A stretch of 64,000 bases of DNA. Source: Streptomyces parvus (lineage in GTDB: Bacteria; Actinomycetota; Actinomycetes; Streptomycetales; Streptomycetaceae). Position 1 is the first letter of the stretch. Every line of letters starts with the position of its first letter. Shown here piece by piece: positions 32,480 through 41,557 of the stretch. The DNA lies in the NCBI RefSeq assembly GCF_032121415.1, contig NZ_CP135079.1:3534001-3598000 (forward strand), written 5' to 3'. The notes below the pieces were generated by a model. That model was given only the letters and a program-made list of their open reading frames with translations. It ran no database searches and was not told the DNA's origin. Both the position numbers and the translations under genes were made by a program.

Positions 32480-32679
32480 CACGACACCATCCGGAAGGAC
32501 ACGACGGCATTCCGTTCCTGCTGCGAGCACCGGGGGCAGACGCACGGCGGGTAGCGGCCCGGGTTCTCCGGGACCGCCGGGTCCTCGCCTACGCGTACCT
32601 CCGTGCGAGGTCCCCACGTCTGGCCGGAGTCGCGGGAGACCCGCAACGTCATCTGTACGTCGTCCTGTCCGTTCGCCAT
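32479..32679 (-). CDS. Hypothetical protein, first gene of the peptide operon (66 residues)
   Basis: I start this gene at the ATG at 32679 (MANGQDDVQMTLRVS); an in-frame ATG at 32691 is an alternative. The protein is small and beta-rich in appearance (RVSRDSGQTWGPRTEVRVGE) with a CVCPRC motif near the end that may bind metal. It is the first gene after the divergent promoter region containing the 17-base palindrome. I do not recognise a family. Confidence 0.6.
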   Translation of the reverse strand: MANGQDDVQMTLRVSRDSGQTWGPRTEVRVGEDPAVPENPGRYPPCVCPRCSQQERNAVVSFRMVS

Positions 32680-32727
32680 GGCCAGGAGCATCGCGATCCG
32701 TAGTCCCGGCCAGAAAGGCCAAGCGGA

Positions 32728-32744
32728 TTACCCAACTTGGGTAA
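32728..32744. promoter_or_regulatory. 17-base perfect palindrome in the divergent promoter
   Basis: TTACCCAA-C-TTGGGTAA lies between the leftward peptide operon (first start 32679) and the rightward XRE-TPR regulator (start 32803), about 50 and 60 bases from each. The arms are perfect and AT-richer than the surroundings. It is a good candidate operator for the XRE regulator, controlling both directions. Confidence 0.7.
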
Positions 32745-32802
32745 CATCACCCTCGGTTGACCAAGTGCAGCGATCCGTAGTCCTCATGCCGGAGCGTGCC
32801 CA

Positions 32803-34149
32803 ATGCCCGAGCCATCTCGCTCGAAGGAACTCCCGGTCAGCCTGCTCATGGACCCAGTGATGATCGAGGCATGCCAGGCCAGAGACTTCAGCCGCATCTT
32901 TCAGCTGGTCAAGGCACGAGCTGGCATCTATCCGTCGATGGTCGCGCGTCGCTGCGACCTGACCCCGAGCCGCGTGGGCGAGGTGATCGCCGGACGGCGG
33001 CAGCTGCTGCACATGGACGTGATCGAACGGATCTCGGACGGACTGCGCATCCCCGGACACATGCTCGGCCTTGCTCGACGCTCCTGGGAGACGCCGCCCA
33101 GCCTGACGGTCACGCCTCGCGATCCGGCCGAGATGCCGACCTCAGCCGTCGAACCACTGGCCGCCGGACTACCGGGGGCGGACGTCGACAGCATCCTCGC
33201 CCTGGCGGCCGAGCGGGATCTCAGCGCCTCGACGCTGGACGCGCTGCATTCGTCGATCGCGGACTACTGGCGCCGGGACGACGAGCACGGCGGCGAGACC
33301 TTACGGCCGGCGGTCGTCGGCCAGCTCCGCTACGTCGTCGACCTCCTCAAGGAGCAGCGTCCGGCTCCTTTACGGGACGGCCTGCACAGCATCGCGGCCG
33401 AACTGGCCCGGCTCACCGGATGGACCTACTTCGACGCCCGCCAGTACAACCAGGCACGCGTCTACTTCACTGAATCCCTCGGACTGGCCAAGGCCATCGA
33501 CGACCGCCAGTTCATGGCCAACGTCCTCGCCTGTATGAGCCTCCAGGCCACCTACCAGGACAAGCCCGGCGACGCCCTCGCACTCGTCACGGCCGCCCAG
33601 GACCAGGCCCGAGCGGCCGTGGGGACGACACCGCGCGTGCTGTCCATGCTCGCGATGCGCGAAGCTTTCGCCCACGCCACCCTTGGCAACCACGGCGCGA
33701 CCCACACCGCGATTTCGGAAGCCCACACCCAGTTCGGACGGATCGGCGCCAGCGATCCGGACCCGGCATGGGTCGCCTACTTCGACGAACCGAAGCTGAT
33801 CGTGGACACCGGCATCGCGCACGGCCGCCTGGGCGAAGCCGCCCTCGCCGAACCCCTCATCGCGGACGCCCTCCGCCGAGAACACCGGACGAACCACCGA
33901 GGCCGCGCCTTCCACGCCTTCTGGCTCGCCCGCACCCAGCTCCAGCGCGGCAAACTCGACGAGGCGTGCCACACGGCCATGGACGCCCTGGTCCCGGCGG
34001 CGGCCGTTAGCTCACAACGAGTCGCCGGCCACCTTCGGGAGTTCTACGAGCAGCTGGAGCCCTTCCGTCGGGAACCGGCCGCGGTGGCGTTCGAGTCCCG
34101 GCTCCGGGAAGTGCTGCCCCGTCAGGTCAGCGGATCGCCTCGTCCATGA
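32803..34149 (+). CDS. XRE-TPR regulator with two TTA codons
   Basis: This 448-residue protein has a Xre-type helix-turn-helix at about 25-85 (IFQLVKARAGIYPSMVARRCDLTPSRVGEVIAGRR). About 330 residues of TPR-like helical repeats follow (TGWTYFDARQYNQARVYFTESLGLA, ALALVTAAQDQARAAV). Such regulators commonly sit beside secondary-metabolite and RiPP genes and respond to a peptide or small ligand. Codons at 33301 and 33370 are TTA, so full translation should require the developmental tRNA bldA. It is divergent from the peptide operon, and its 3' end overlaps the convergent Nudix gene by 23 bases. Confidence 0.85.
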   Translation: MPEPSRSKELPVSLLMDPVMIEACQARDFSRIFQLVKARAGIYPSMVARRCDLTPSRVGEVIAGRRQLLHMDVIERISDGLRIPGHMLGLARRSWETPPSLTVTPRDPAEMPTSAVEPLAAGLPGADVDSILALAAERDLSASTLDALHSSIADYWRRDDEHGGETLRPAVVGQLRYVVDLLKEQRPAPLRDGLHSIAAELARLTGWTYFDARQYNQARVYFTESLGLAKAIDDRQFMANVLACMSLQATYQDKPGDALALVTAAQDQARAAVGTTPRVLSMLAMREAFAHATLGNHGATHTAISEAHTQFGRIGASDPDPAWVAYFDEPKLIVDTGIAHGRLGEAALAEPLIADALRREHRTNHRGRAFHAFWLARTQLQRGKLDEACHTAMDALVPAAAVSSQRVAGHLREFYEQLEPFRREPAAVAFESRLREVLPRQVSGSPRP

Positions 34150-34660
34150 GCACGTAGAGCAGCCCGACCAGAGAGCCACTGCTGACGATCTCGCGGCGGT
34201 CGATCATGCCTCGTACGTCGGCCAGCGGGATCCACTCGATCCGGTCCGATTCGTTCTTCTCGGTCGGCGGGCCCTCGTACGTCGCTCCGTCGGCCCGGAA
34301 GACGTGGTGCTGGGAGTCGGTGATGCCGTTGGCAGGCTCGGCGTAGATGAGGGGTGTGATTGGGCCGGGCCGCCAGCCGGTCTCCTCCAGCACCTCACGG
34401 GCCGCCGCATCGGCCGGCGTCTCGCCCTCCTCCACCAGACCCATGGGCAGCTCCCACGCCCAGGCGTCCGTGATGAAGCGGTGCCGCCACATCATCAGCA
34501 CCTCGCGTCGCTCGTTGACGACGGCGGCCACGGCCAGGTGCCGGAGCTTGACGACGTGGTGCTCCCAGCGGTTCCCGTCCGGCGTCTCGACGTCGGTGAG
34601 CCACAGGTTCACCCAGCTGTTCTCGTAGATCGGACGTTCCCCGTGGATCTTCCACTGCAT
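34127..34660 (-). CDS. Nudix hydrolase (ADP-ribose pyrophosphatase-like)
   Basis: This 177-residue protein has a complete Nudix box, GLVEEGETPADAAAREVLEETG, at about residues 74-95. A strand arrangement (WVNLWLTDVETPDG...HHVVKLRHLAVAAVVN) resembling ADP-sugar pyrophosphatases precedes it. It should hydrolyse a nucleoside diphosphate derivative. It has its own promoter on the - strand and overlaps the end of the XRE-TPR gene. Whether it serves the island or is incidental cargo is not evident. Confidence 0.85.
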   Translation of the reverse strand: MQWKIHGERPIYENSWVNLWLTDVETPDGNRWEHHVVKLRHLAVAAVVNERREVLMMWRHRFITDAWAWELPMGLVEEGETPADAAAREVLEETGWRPGPITPLIYAEPANGITDSQHHVFRADGATYEGPPTEKNESDRIEWIPLADVRGMIDRREIVSSGSLVGLLYVLMDEAIR

Positions 34661-34949
34661 CGCTGCGGCCCCTCTCGATCGACCTCCAGCATCGCAGAGC
34701 AGCCAGGAGGCTGAAGCGCGTTCCTTGGATTTGCGTCATTCTGACGAGATGAGGCGCCCGTGAGCTCTGTCACGAGCTCACGGGTGCAGTTCTGGCTTGA
34801 GTACTCGGCGCGTCGTGGCTGCGAACCATGCCAGCCGCAGGGCGCTCGGGGTAGCGACTGAATCGACGATCACCAGACTCATCCACGCCCAGCTGCGTAA
34901 GCTGGACTGTCAGCAATTGGCAGGGCGCGATGGTGGGGGATAGACCAGC

Positions 34950-37900
34950 ATGGACGACCGGCTTCGCGACTTCGCGAAGGGCTCACCCAACTTCGGGGTG
35001 CTGTATCAGCACCAGCCTCTGCTCTCCTTGTACGGAGCTTCTGCCGAAGCGACCGTGTTCACGAACCCCAATTCCTCACTGGTCCAGGCGGGGCAGTTTG
35101 GCGAGGTTCTCGCTGAGGAACTGGTCGCCCGTATAGGGATGCGGATCGAGGGCGATCGACAGATCGACCGGCTGACCGCTCTGACCAGGGCCGGAGTCCT
35201 CGTTCCGGAGATCCGTGACGACTTCGACCGGCTGCGCCGCGACCGAAACAAGGCTGCCCACAGCCACCTCTTCGACACGGCGCGGGCCCTTGCCGCCGTA
35301 CGGGTCTGCTACAAGCTCGGCCTCTGGTTCCACGATGCCATCGACGGCCGGCGGACCGTCGCCGAGTTCGTGCCGCCCACGGACCCCGGTGACAGTGCTC
35401 AGATCACGGATCCAGCAGAGCTGGCCGAGCTGCGCGATGCCCTCGACGGCCACCGGCAGGCGCTCACGCAGGCCCGCACGAGGCTCGCCGAGGCAGGCGA
35501 TGCGTTGGAGGCAGAACGCAAGGCGCGAGCCGAGGCCGAGAGACTGATCGCTAGCGCCGATGCGAACAAGACCGAGTTGCTCTCCAGAGTGGAGCAGCTG
35601 AGCAGCCAGATCGAAGAACTGCGCAGCGCCCAGCATGCGAAGTACGAGACCGCTCGAAGGCAGCCGCGCTCGGTCGATGCCAAGCGACGCGAGGCGATCA
35701 TCCATCGTGCGCAGCGGCCGGCCGCGCTCAATGAGGTGCAAGCTCGTGAAGCCATCGACGAGATGCTCTACGCGGCGGGATGGGTCGTCCAGGACCGCCA
35801 CGAGGTCAACCCGGGAGAGAACCAGGGCGTTGCGGTGCGGGAGTTCACGCTGGCCACTGGCCGCGCGGACTACGTCTTGTACGTCGACGGCAGGATTGTT
35901 GGCGTGATCGAAGCCAAGCGGGAGGGCGATCACCTCTCCAGCGCCGTGGAGCAGAACGACCGGTACGCGGCTGGCGTCCTCAAGGAGCACCGGCTCGCCG
36001 TCTGGCGGGAGGCGGAGCCGTTCGCGTTCCGCTACGCGACGACCGGCACCGAGACCTATTTCATCAACCGCCTCGACCCCGACGCCCGCTCCCGAGAGGT
36101 GTTTTCCTTTCACCGCCCCGAGACGGTGGCGGCCTGGATGCGTCGCGCCGACGGGACACCGGCTGCCCCGACGTTCCGGGCCGCCATGCGCCGGCTGCCC
36201 GTGCTGGAACCGAACGGGTTGCGTCTTGCTCAGATCGACGCCATCAGCGGCCTGGAGAAGTCCCTGGCAGAGGACCGGTCGCGGGCCCTGATCCAGATGG
36301 CGACGGGCGCGGGCAAGACCTTCACTGCCGTGGCGCAGACCTACCGGCTGCTCAAGCACGCCAAAGCGCGTCGGGTTCTGTTCCTCGTCGACCGCAATAA
36401 CCTGGGCAGGCAGGCGTACGACGAGTTCCGAAAGTTCACGACGCCGGACGACGGCCGCAAGTTGTCCGACATCTATAACGTCGACCGGCTCGGGGCAGCT
36501 GGCCTTCAGGACACTTCGTCGGTAGTCATCTGCACGATTCAGAAGATGTACTCGCTGCTGCGCGGGGAGACCCTCGTCGATGACGAGCAAGCGGACGAGA
36601 CCTCGGACAGCACGGCGTACGAGGACACGTACGCGACGGACCTGCCCATCGAGGTCTCCTACAACCCGAAGGTCCCGATCGAGTCCTTCGACCTGATCAT
36701 CGTGGACGAGTGCCACCGCTCTATCTACGGTCTGTGGCGGGGGGTACTGGAGTACTTCGACGCACACCTGGTCGGCCTGACCGCCACCCCTACACTCCAG
36801 ACCCTCGGCTTCTTCGGCCGCAACCTGGTGTCCGAATACACCTATCCGCAGGCCGTTGCGGACGGCGTGAACGTCGACTTCGACGTCGTACGGATGCGCA
36901 CCGACCTGCGCGAGAAGGGCGCCGCGACCATCGAGTCGGGCACGACGGTGCGAGTCAAAGACCGTAAAACGCGAAGGCAGCGCTACCAGGAACTGGATGA
37001 CGACTTCACCTACACGACCGGGCAGATTGGCCGCTCGGTAGTGACGGTGGACGAGATCCGAGCGGTGCTCACTGCGTACCGGGACAACTGGCGGCGCTGG
37101 TTCCCCGGCCGGACTGAGCTTCCGAAGACGTTGATCTTCGCGGTCGGCGAGGACCATGCGGAAGATGTCCTCGCCCAGGTCAAGGAGGTCTTCGGGCGCG
37201 GCGACGACTTCGCGAAGAAGATCACGTACAAGAGCCGCCAGGCCGGCGAGGATCCGGACGAACTCATCCGAGCGCTGCGGACCTCGCCCCGGATGCGGGT
37301 CGCCGTCACCGTCGACATGATCGCGACTGGTACGGACGTGAAGGCCCTAGAGTGCGTGATCTTCCTGCGCGAGGTGCGCAGCGCCGTCCTCTTCGAGCAG
37401 ATGAAGGGTCGCGGCGCTCGCACCATCGACGCGACGGAGCTCCAGGAGGTCACACCGGATGCGGACGCGACGGTCCGCAAGGACCGGTTCGTACTCGTCG
37501 ACGCTGTCGGGGTGACGGACTCCCCGCTGGTGGACGCCAAGCCGCTGGTACCCGCGGGCGAGCGGCAGGTCTCGCTTGCCAAGCTGCTGGACAAGGCCGG
37601 TACGAAATCGATCAGCGCGAGTGAGGCCGAGATCCTGGCGGGACGGCTGGCGCGGCTCAACCAGCAGTTGACGGAGGAGGAGCGCGAGCAGCTGACGCGC
37701 GCCTCAGGCGGGCAGACCCTGTCCGAGATCGCGGGCGCCATTGTGAAGGCGGTAGACCCGGACCGGCAGGAGCGGGCTCTGGAGCAGGGTGGCCAGGCGG
37801 CGGCTAGACGGCTCGTGGAGGACGCGATCGCTCCGCTGACGGAGTATCCCGACCTGCGGCGGCATATCATCGAGATCCGGCGGGACAAGGACTACCTCTT

Positions 37901-38513
37901 CGATGAGTTCACGGCCGTCGAGGTGACGGACGTCGACGAAATCCCACGTGAGGAGCGGGCCCGGGAGCAGGTAGGCCGGTGGAGCCAGCTCCTGAAGGAC
38001 GAGCGCGACCGCATTGCGGCAGTCAGTATCGCCTTGACGAGCCCCCGGTCGGTTTCACCGGCGGAGACGTACGCTGCGCTGAAGGAACTGGCCCTGGAGA
38101 TCCGCCGCCCGCAATTCGCCTGGACGCCGCAGGTGCTGTGGACGTACTACGAGGACTTGGGCTCGGCGGTCCATTACGACCCAGGCCGAGAGGCCGGGGT
38201 ACCCGATCTGATCTCCCTGATCCGCTACGAGCTGGGCGTGGATGAGGAGCTGCGGCCGTACCGTGAGACGGTGGAAGAACGCTTCGAGGCGTGGCTGCTC
38301 AAGCAGCAGCAGGCGGGGGCGGACTTCTCGAAAGAGCAGCTGTGGTGGCTGCGGTCCATACGGGACGTGGTGGCGAGCGACGTCGGCATCAGTCCGGCAG
38401 AGTTCAATGCCGAGCCCTTCAAGGGGAAGGGCGGAGGTCGGGGGTTCGCCCATGCGTTTCCGGGGCGGGATGTTCGATCGTTGTTGAGTGAGCTGAATCG
38501 AGAGTTGGCTTGA
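34950..38513 (+). CDS. hsdR: Type I restriction enzyme, R subunit (HsdR)
   Basis: The predicted protein has 1,187 residues. The N-terminal 140 residues form a DUF4145-like helical domain. A coiled-coil stretch (about 155-235) and a nuclease region follow, with GRADYVLYVDGRIVGVIEAKREG (PD-(D/E)xK type). The helicase motor has MATGAGKTF near residue 450 and the DECH box near 586. The C-terminal helical part contacts the methylase. It is the motor and cleavage subunit that cuts unmodified foreign DNA. Its stop overlaps the HsdS start (TTGA), so all three subunits form one operon. R coming first, before S and M, is less usual. Confidence 0.92.
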   Translation: MDDRLRDFAKGSPNFGVLYQHQPLLSLYGASAEATVFTNPNSSLVQAGQFGEVLAEELVARIGMRIEGDRQIDRLTALTRAGVLVPEIRDDFDRLRRDRNKAAHSHLFDTARALAAVRVCYKLGLWFHDAIDGRRTVAEFVPPTDPGDSAQITDPAELAELRDALDGHRQALTQARTRLAEAGDALEAERKARAEAERLIASADANKTELLSRVEQLSSQIEELRSAQHAKYETARRQPRSVDAKRREAIIHRAQRPAALNEVQAREAIDEMLYAAGWVVQDRHEVNPGENQGVAVREFTLATGRADYVLYVDGRIVGVIEAKREGDHLSSAVEQNDRYAAGVLKEHRLAVWREAEPFAFRYATTGTETYFINRLDPDARSREVFSFHRPETVAAWMRRADGTPAAPTFRAAMRRLPVLEPNGLRLAQIDAISGLEKSLAEDRSRALIQMATGAGKTFTAVAQTYRLLKHAKARRVLFLVDRNNLGRQAYDEFRKFTTPDDGRKLSDIYNVDRLGAAGLQDTSSVVICTIQKMYSLLRGETLVDDEQADETSDSTAYEDTYATDLPIEVSYNPKVPIESFDLIIVDECHRSIYGLWRGVLEYFDAHLVGLTATPTLQTLGFFGRNLVSEYTYPQAVADGVNVDFDVVRMRTDLREKGAATIESGTTVRVKDRKTRRQRYQELDDDFTYTTGQIGRSVVTVDEIRAVLTAYRDNWRRWFPGRTELPKTLIFAVGEDHAEDVLAQVKEVFGRGDDFAKKITYKSRQAGEDPDELIRALRTSPRMRVAVTVDMIATGTDVKALECVIFLREVRSAVLFEQMKGRGARTIDATELQEVTPDADATVRKDRFVLVDAVGVTDSPLVDAKPLVPAGERQVSLAKLLDKAGTKSISASEAEILAGRLARLNQQLTEEEREQLTRASGGQTLSEIAGAIVKAVDPDRQERALEQGGQAAARRLVEDAIAPLTEYPDLRRHIIEIRRDKDYLFDEFTAVEVTDVDEIPREERAREQVGRWSQLLKDERDRIAAVSIALTSPRSVSPAETYAALKELALEIRRPQFAWTPQVLWTYYEDLGSAVHYDPGREAGVPDLISLIRYELGVDEELRPYRETVEERFEAWLLKQQQAGADFSKEQLWWLRSIRDVVASDVGISPAEFNAEPFKGKGGGRGFAHAFPGRDVRSLLSELNRELA

Positions 38514-39928
38514 GCGGGTTGAGTGACGTCGAGCTTCCGGCGGGGTGGGCTAGAGCCCTCCTCGGAGATATTTGCATCCCTGTCAAAAAAGTAGGGCCTG
38601 AGGGATTTGACAAAGATCGATTTCAATATATTGACATTGGTTCAGTAAGCGGGCCCGACCGCCAAATCACTGCCGCTAGCTGGATTGAATCTTCAGATGC
38701 CCCGGGAAGGGCTCGGCAAATCGTCAAGGAGGGAGACACTGTCTATTCCACAGTGCGCCCGTATCTGCGAAATATTGCCCGAGTACCCGGCACGCTTGAG
38801 GGGCACATCGCCTCCACCGGCTTCGCCGTCATTCGACCACACCGCGAGATCGACTCACGGTACATCTTTCATGCCGTACAGGGTAAATTTTTCGAGGAGC
38901 AACTTTTTCCGAAACAGCGAGGCGTAAGCTACCCGGCAGTGCGAGATGCAGACGTATTTGAGACGACGATCCCAATTCCGCCGATGCGTGAACAGCAGAG
39001 AATCGTCGAGGCCATCGAAGATCATCTCTCTCGCCTCGATGCGGCTGGACGAGAGCTGCAAACTGCACAGAAGAAGATCGCCTCGTTCCGCAAGTCCGTC
39101 CTCCTGTCGCTGGTGCCCGAATCCGTTCCCGACTCATGGGAGATGAGTACGGTCGGAGAGGCTGGCACTATTGGGCTCGGGAGGCAGCGCCACCCCGATT
39201 GGCACCATGGCCCAGAGATGCGCCCGTACTTGCGTGTGGCCAACGTCTTCGAGGATCGCATCGACACCTCGGACGTCATGGAGATGGATTTCTCAGGAGT
39301 CTTCGACCGGTTTCGACTGGAACCTGGCGACGTTCTCCTCAATGAGGGACAGAGTCCTCACCTTGTGGGGAGGCCTGCGCTATACCGGGGGACTCCGCCC
39401 AACGTCGCTTTCACTAACAGCCTCCTACGGTTTCAGGCGCGCCCCGATGTGCTTCCAGAGTGGGCCCTTATGGTGTTCCGCCGCCATCTTCACGCCCGCC
39501 GCTTCATGCGCGAAGTGCGCATTACCACCAACATTGCCCACCTTTCGGCCAAGCGTCTGAAGCCTATCGAGTTCCCTGTCCCGCCGCTTGAGGAACAGAA
39601 ACAACGGGTGCAGGCTTGTGACGAATTGATGAGCTACGCCGATGCGATGGAGCACGCTTTGAAGCGCAACGTTGTACGCGCAAAGCACCTCCGGAGCGCG
39701 GTACTGCAGCGTGCATTCACCGGCCGCCTCGTTCCCCAGGACCCCACCGACGAGCCCGCCTCCGTCCTCCTCGACCGCATCCGCGCCAAGCGCGAGGCTC
39801 AGGGCGACAAGCCCAAGCGGGCCGTCCGCCGCTCCCGCAAGACGGCCACCGCAGACGCACCACCCCCACCCCCTGCATCCTCAACGCCTTCCCCCAACAC
39901 CGCCGTTCAGCAGGAGCTTCCGCTGTGA
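38510..39928 (+). CDS. hsdS: Type I restriction system specificity subunit (HsdS)
   Basis: This 472-residue protein has two target-recognition domains (about 8-155 and 205-350), each followed by a long conserved helix (REQQRIVEAIEDHLSRLDAA and EEQKQRVQACDELMSYADAM). The C-terminal tail is basic then Pro-rich (SRKTATADAPPPPPASS). The start is a TTG at 38510 overlapping the HsdR stop by 4 bases. The first recognition domain is distinctly AT-richer than the flanking subunit genes, as expected when these domains are exchanged by recombination. The DNA target cannot be read from sequence alone. Confidence 0.9.
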   Translation: MSGLSDVELPAGWARALLGDICIPVKKVGPEGFDKDRFQYIDIGSVSGPDRQITAASWIESSDAPGRARQIVKEGDTVYSTVRPYLRNIARVPGTLEGHIASTGFAVIRPHREIDSRYIFHAVQGKFFEEQLFPKQRGVSYPAVRDADVFETTIPIPPMREQQRIVEAIEDHLSRLDAAGRELQTAQKKIASFRKSVLLSLVPESVPDSWEMSTVGEAGTIGLGRQRHPDWHHGPEMRPYLRVANVFEDRIDTSDVMEMDFSGVFDRFRLEPGDVLLNEGQSPHLVGRPALYRGTPPNVAFTNSLLRFQARPDVLPEWALMVFRRHLHARRFMREVRITTNIAHLSAKRLKPIEFPVPPLEEQKQRVQACDELMSYADAMEHALKRNVVRAKHLRSAVLQRAFTGRLVPQDPTDEPASVLLDRIRAKREAQGDKPKRAVRRSRKTATADAPPPPPASSTPSPNTAVQQELPL

Positions 39929-41484
39929 CCCCCGCATCTCCCACCCTGGCGCACGCGCAGACCAACAGCCTGGTCGCCAAGCTCTGGAACTACTGCAATG
40001 TCCTGCGGGACAACGGACTGTCCACCATCGAGTACGTCGAGCAGCTCTCGTACCTGCTCTTCCTCAAGATGGCTGACGAGATCGCCTCCGACCCCTTCAC
40101 GGAGGAGGAGGCCAAGACCGTCGTCCCCGCCGAGTACGACTGGCAGTCCCTTGCTCGCCTCAAGGGCATCGACCTCGAAGTCCACTACCGCAAAACCCTC
40201 GAAGCGCTCGCCAAGAACCCCGGCACCACTCTCGGCACAATCTTCGCGAAGTCCCAGAACAGGATCACCGAGCCCGCCCTGCTCGAAAAGCTGGTTGTCG
40301 AGCTGATCGGCAAGGAGGACTGGACGGTCCAGGGGACGGACCTCAAGGGCGATGCCTACGAGGGTCTGCTTGCCAAGGGCGCGGAGGACACCAAGACGGG
40401 CGCTGGCCAGTACTTCACGCCCCGCGCGCTCATCGACGCCATGGTCGACGTGATGCAACCGGGTCCCGAAGACACGATCACTGACCCGGCCTGTGGTACC
40501 GGCGGCTTCCTGATCGCTGCGCATAGCTACATCCGTAAGCACCACATGCAGCACCTGTCACGGGAACAGCGTCTCGCGCTCGGGTCCGGCAAGATCTGGG
40601 GCAACGAGCTGGTCACCGGCACGGCCCGTCTGGCCGCGATGAACATGCTGCTGCACGGCATCGGTGACGCCGACGGCGAGTCGCTCATCACCGTGGGTGA
40701 CGCGCTTGCCGACAAGCCCGAGCGCCACGCGTCGCTCATCCTCGCCAATCCGCCCTTTGGCAAGAAGTCCGCGATCACGATCGTCGGCACGGACGGCAAG
40801 GCCGAGAAGGAAGACATCTCGTACGAGCGGGACGACTTCCGCGCCACCACCACTAACAAGCAGCTCAACTTCCTCCAGCACATCATGTCGCAGCTGGAGA
40901 TGAACGGGCGTGCGGCTGTCGTCCTGCCGGACAATGTGCTCTTCGAAGGCGGGGCGGGCGAGAAGGTACGCCGCCGCCTGCTGGAAGAGTTCGACTTGCA
41001 CACGATCCTCCGCTTGCCGACAGGCATCTTCTACGCGGGCGGTGTCAAGGCCAACGTCCTGTTTTTCGAGAAGAAGCCCCCCCGCAGTGGGGGCGCCCAC
41101 AACACCTCGCAGCTCTGGGTCTACGACTTCCGTACCGCCAAGCACTTCACCCTGAAGCAACGCCCGTTGACGCGCGCGGCTCTGGACGAGTTCGTCGAGG
41201 CGTACCTGCCCAGCAAGCCGCGTAGCGAGCGGGTGGAGTCGGAGCGTTTCAAGCCCTTTGACTACGACGAGCTCATCGCCCGTGACAAGGTAAATCTCGA
41301 CATCACGTGGATGAAGGACCCGGCGCTTGACGACGCCGACAGCCTCCTGCCGCCCGAAGTGATTGCCCAGGAGATCGTCGAGGACTTGCAGGCTGCGCTG
41401 AGCGAGTTCGCGGCCATCGCGGAGGCTCTCGGCGGTGAGGTCTCGGCCGACACCGATGCAATTGAGCCAACTGAGAGTGGTTGA
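39925..41484 (+). CDS. hsdM: Type I restriction system methyltransferase (HsdM)
   Basis: This 519-residue N6-adenine methyltransferase has the N-terminal helical domain (SLVAKLWNYCNVLRDNGLS...LLFLKMADE), AGQYFTPRALIDAMVDVM, the SAM-binding DPACGTGGFL near residue 187 and the catalytic NPPF near 275. It methylates the site chosen by HsdS and protects host DNA. The GTG start overlaps the HsdS stop by 4 bases (GTGA). The C-terminal acidic tail is short. All catalytic motifs are intact, so the system appears functional. Confidence 0.92.
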   Translation: MTPASPTLAHAQTNSLVAKLWNYCNVLRDNGLSTIEYVEQLSYLLFLKMADEIASDPFTEEEAKTVVPAEYDWQSLARLKGIDLEVHYRKTLEALAKNPGTTLGTIFAKSQNRITEPALLEKLVVELIGKEDWTVQGTDLKGDAYEGLLAKGAEDTKTGAGQYFTPRALIDAMVDVMQPGPEDTITDPACGTGGFLIAAHSYIRKHHMQHLSREQRLALGSGKIWGNELVTGTARLAAMNMLLHGIGDADGESLITVGDALADKPERHASLILANPPFGKKSAITIVGTDGKAEKEDISYERDDFRATTTNKQLNFLQHIMSQLEMNGRAAVVLPDNVLFEGGAGEKVRRRLLEEFDLHTILRLPTGIFYAGGVKANVLFFEKKPPRSGGAHNTSQLWVYDFRTAKHFTLKQRPLTRAALDEFVEAYLPSKPRSERVESERFKPFDYDELIARDKVNLDITWMKDPALDDADSLLPPEVIAQEIVEDLQAALSEFAAIAEALGGEVSADTDAIEPTESG

Positions 41485-41557
41485 TCCACAACTGGGTTGC
41501 CCCTCCCCCGACCCGCCGGAATCCTGAGTTCCCAGACCAGCGAGACGGGGGAGTTTC

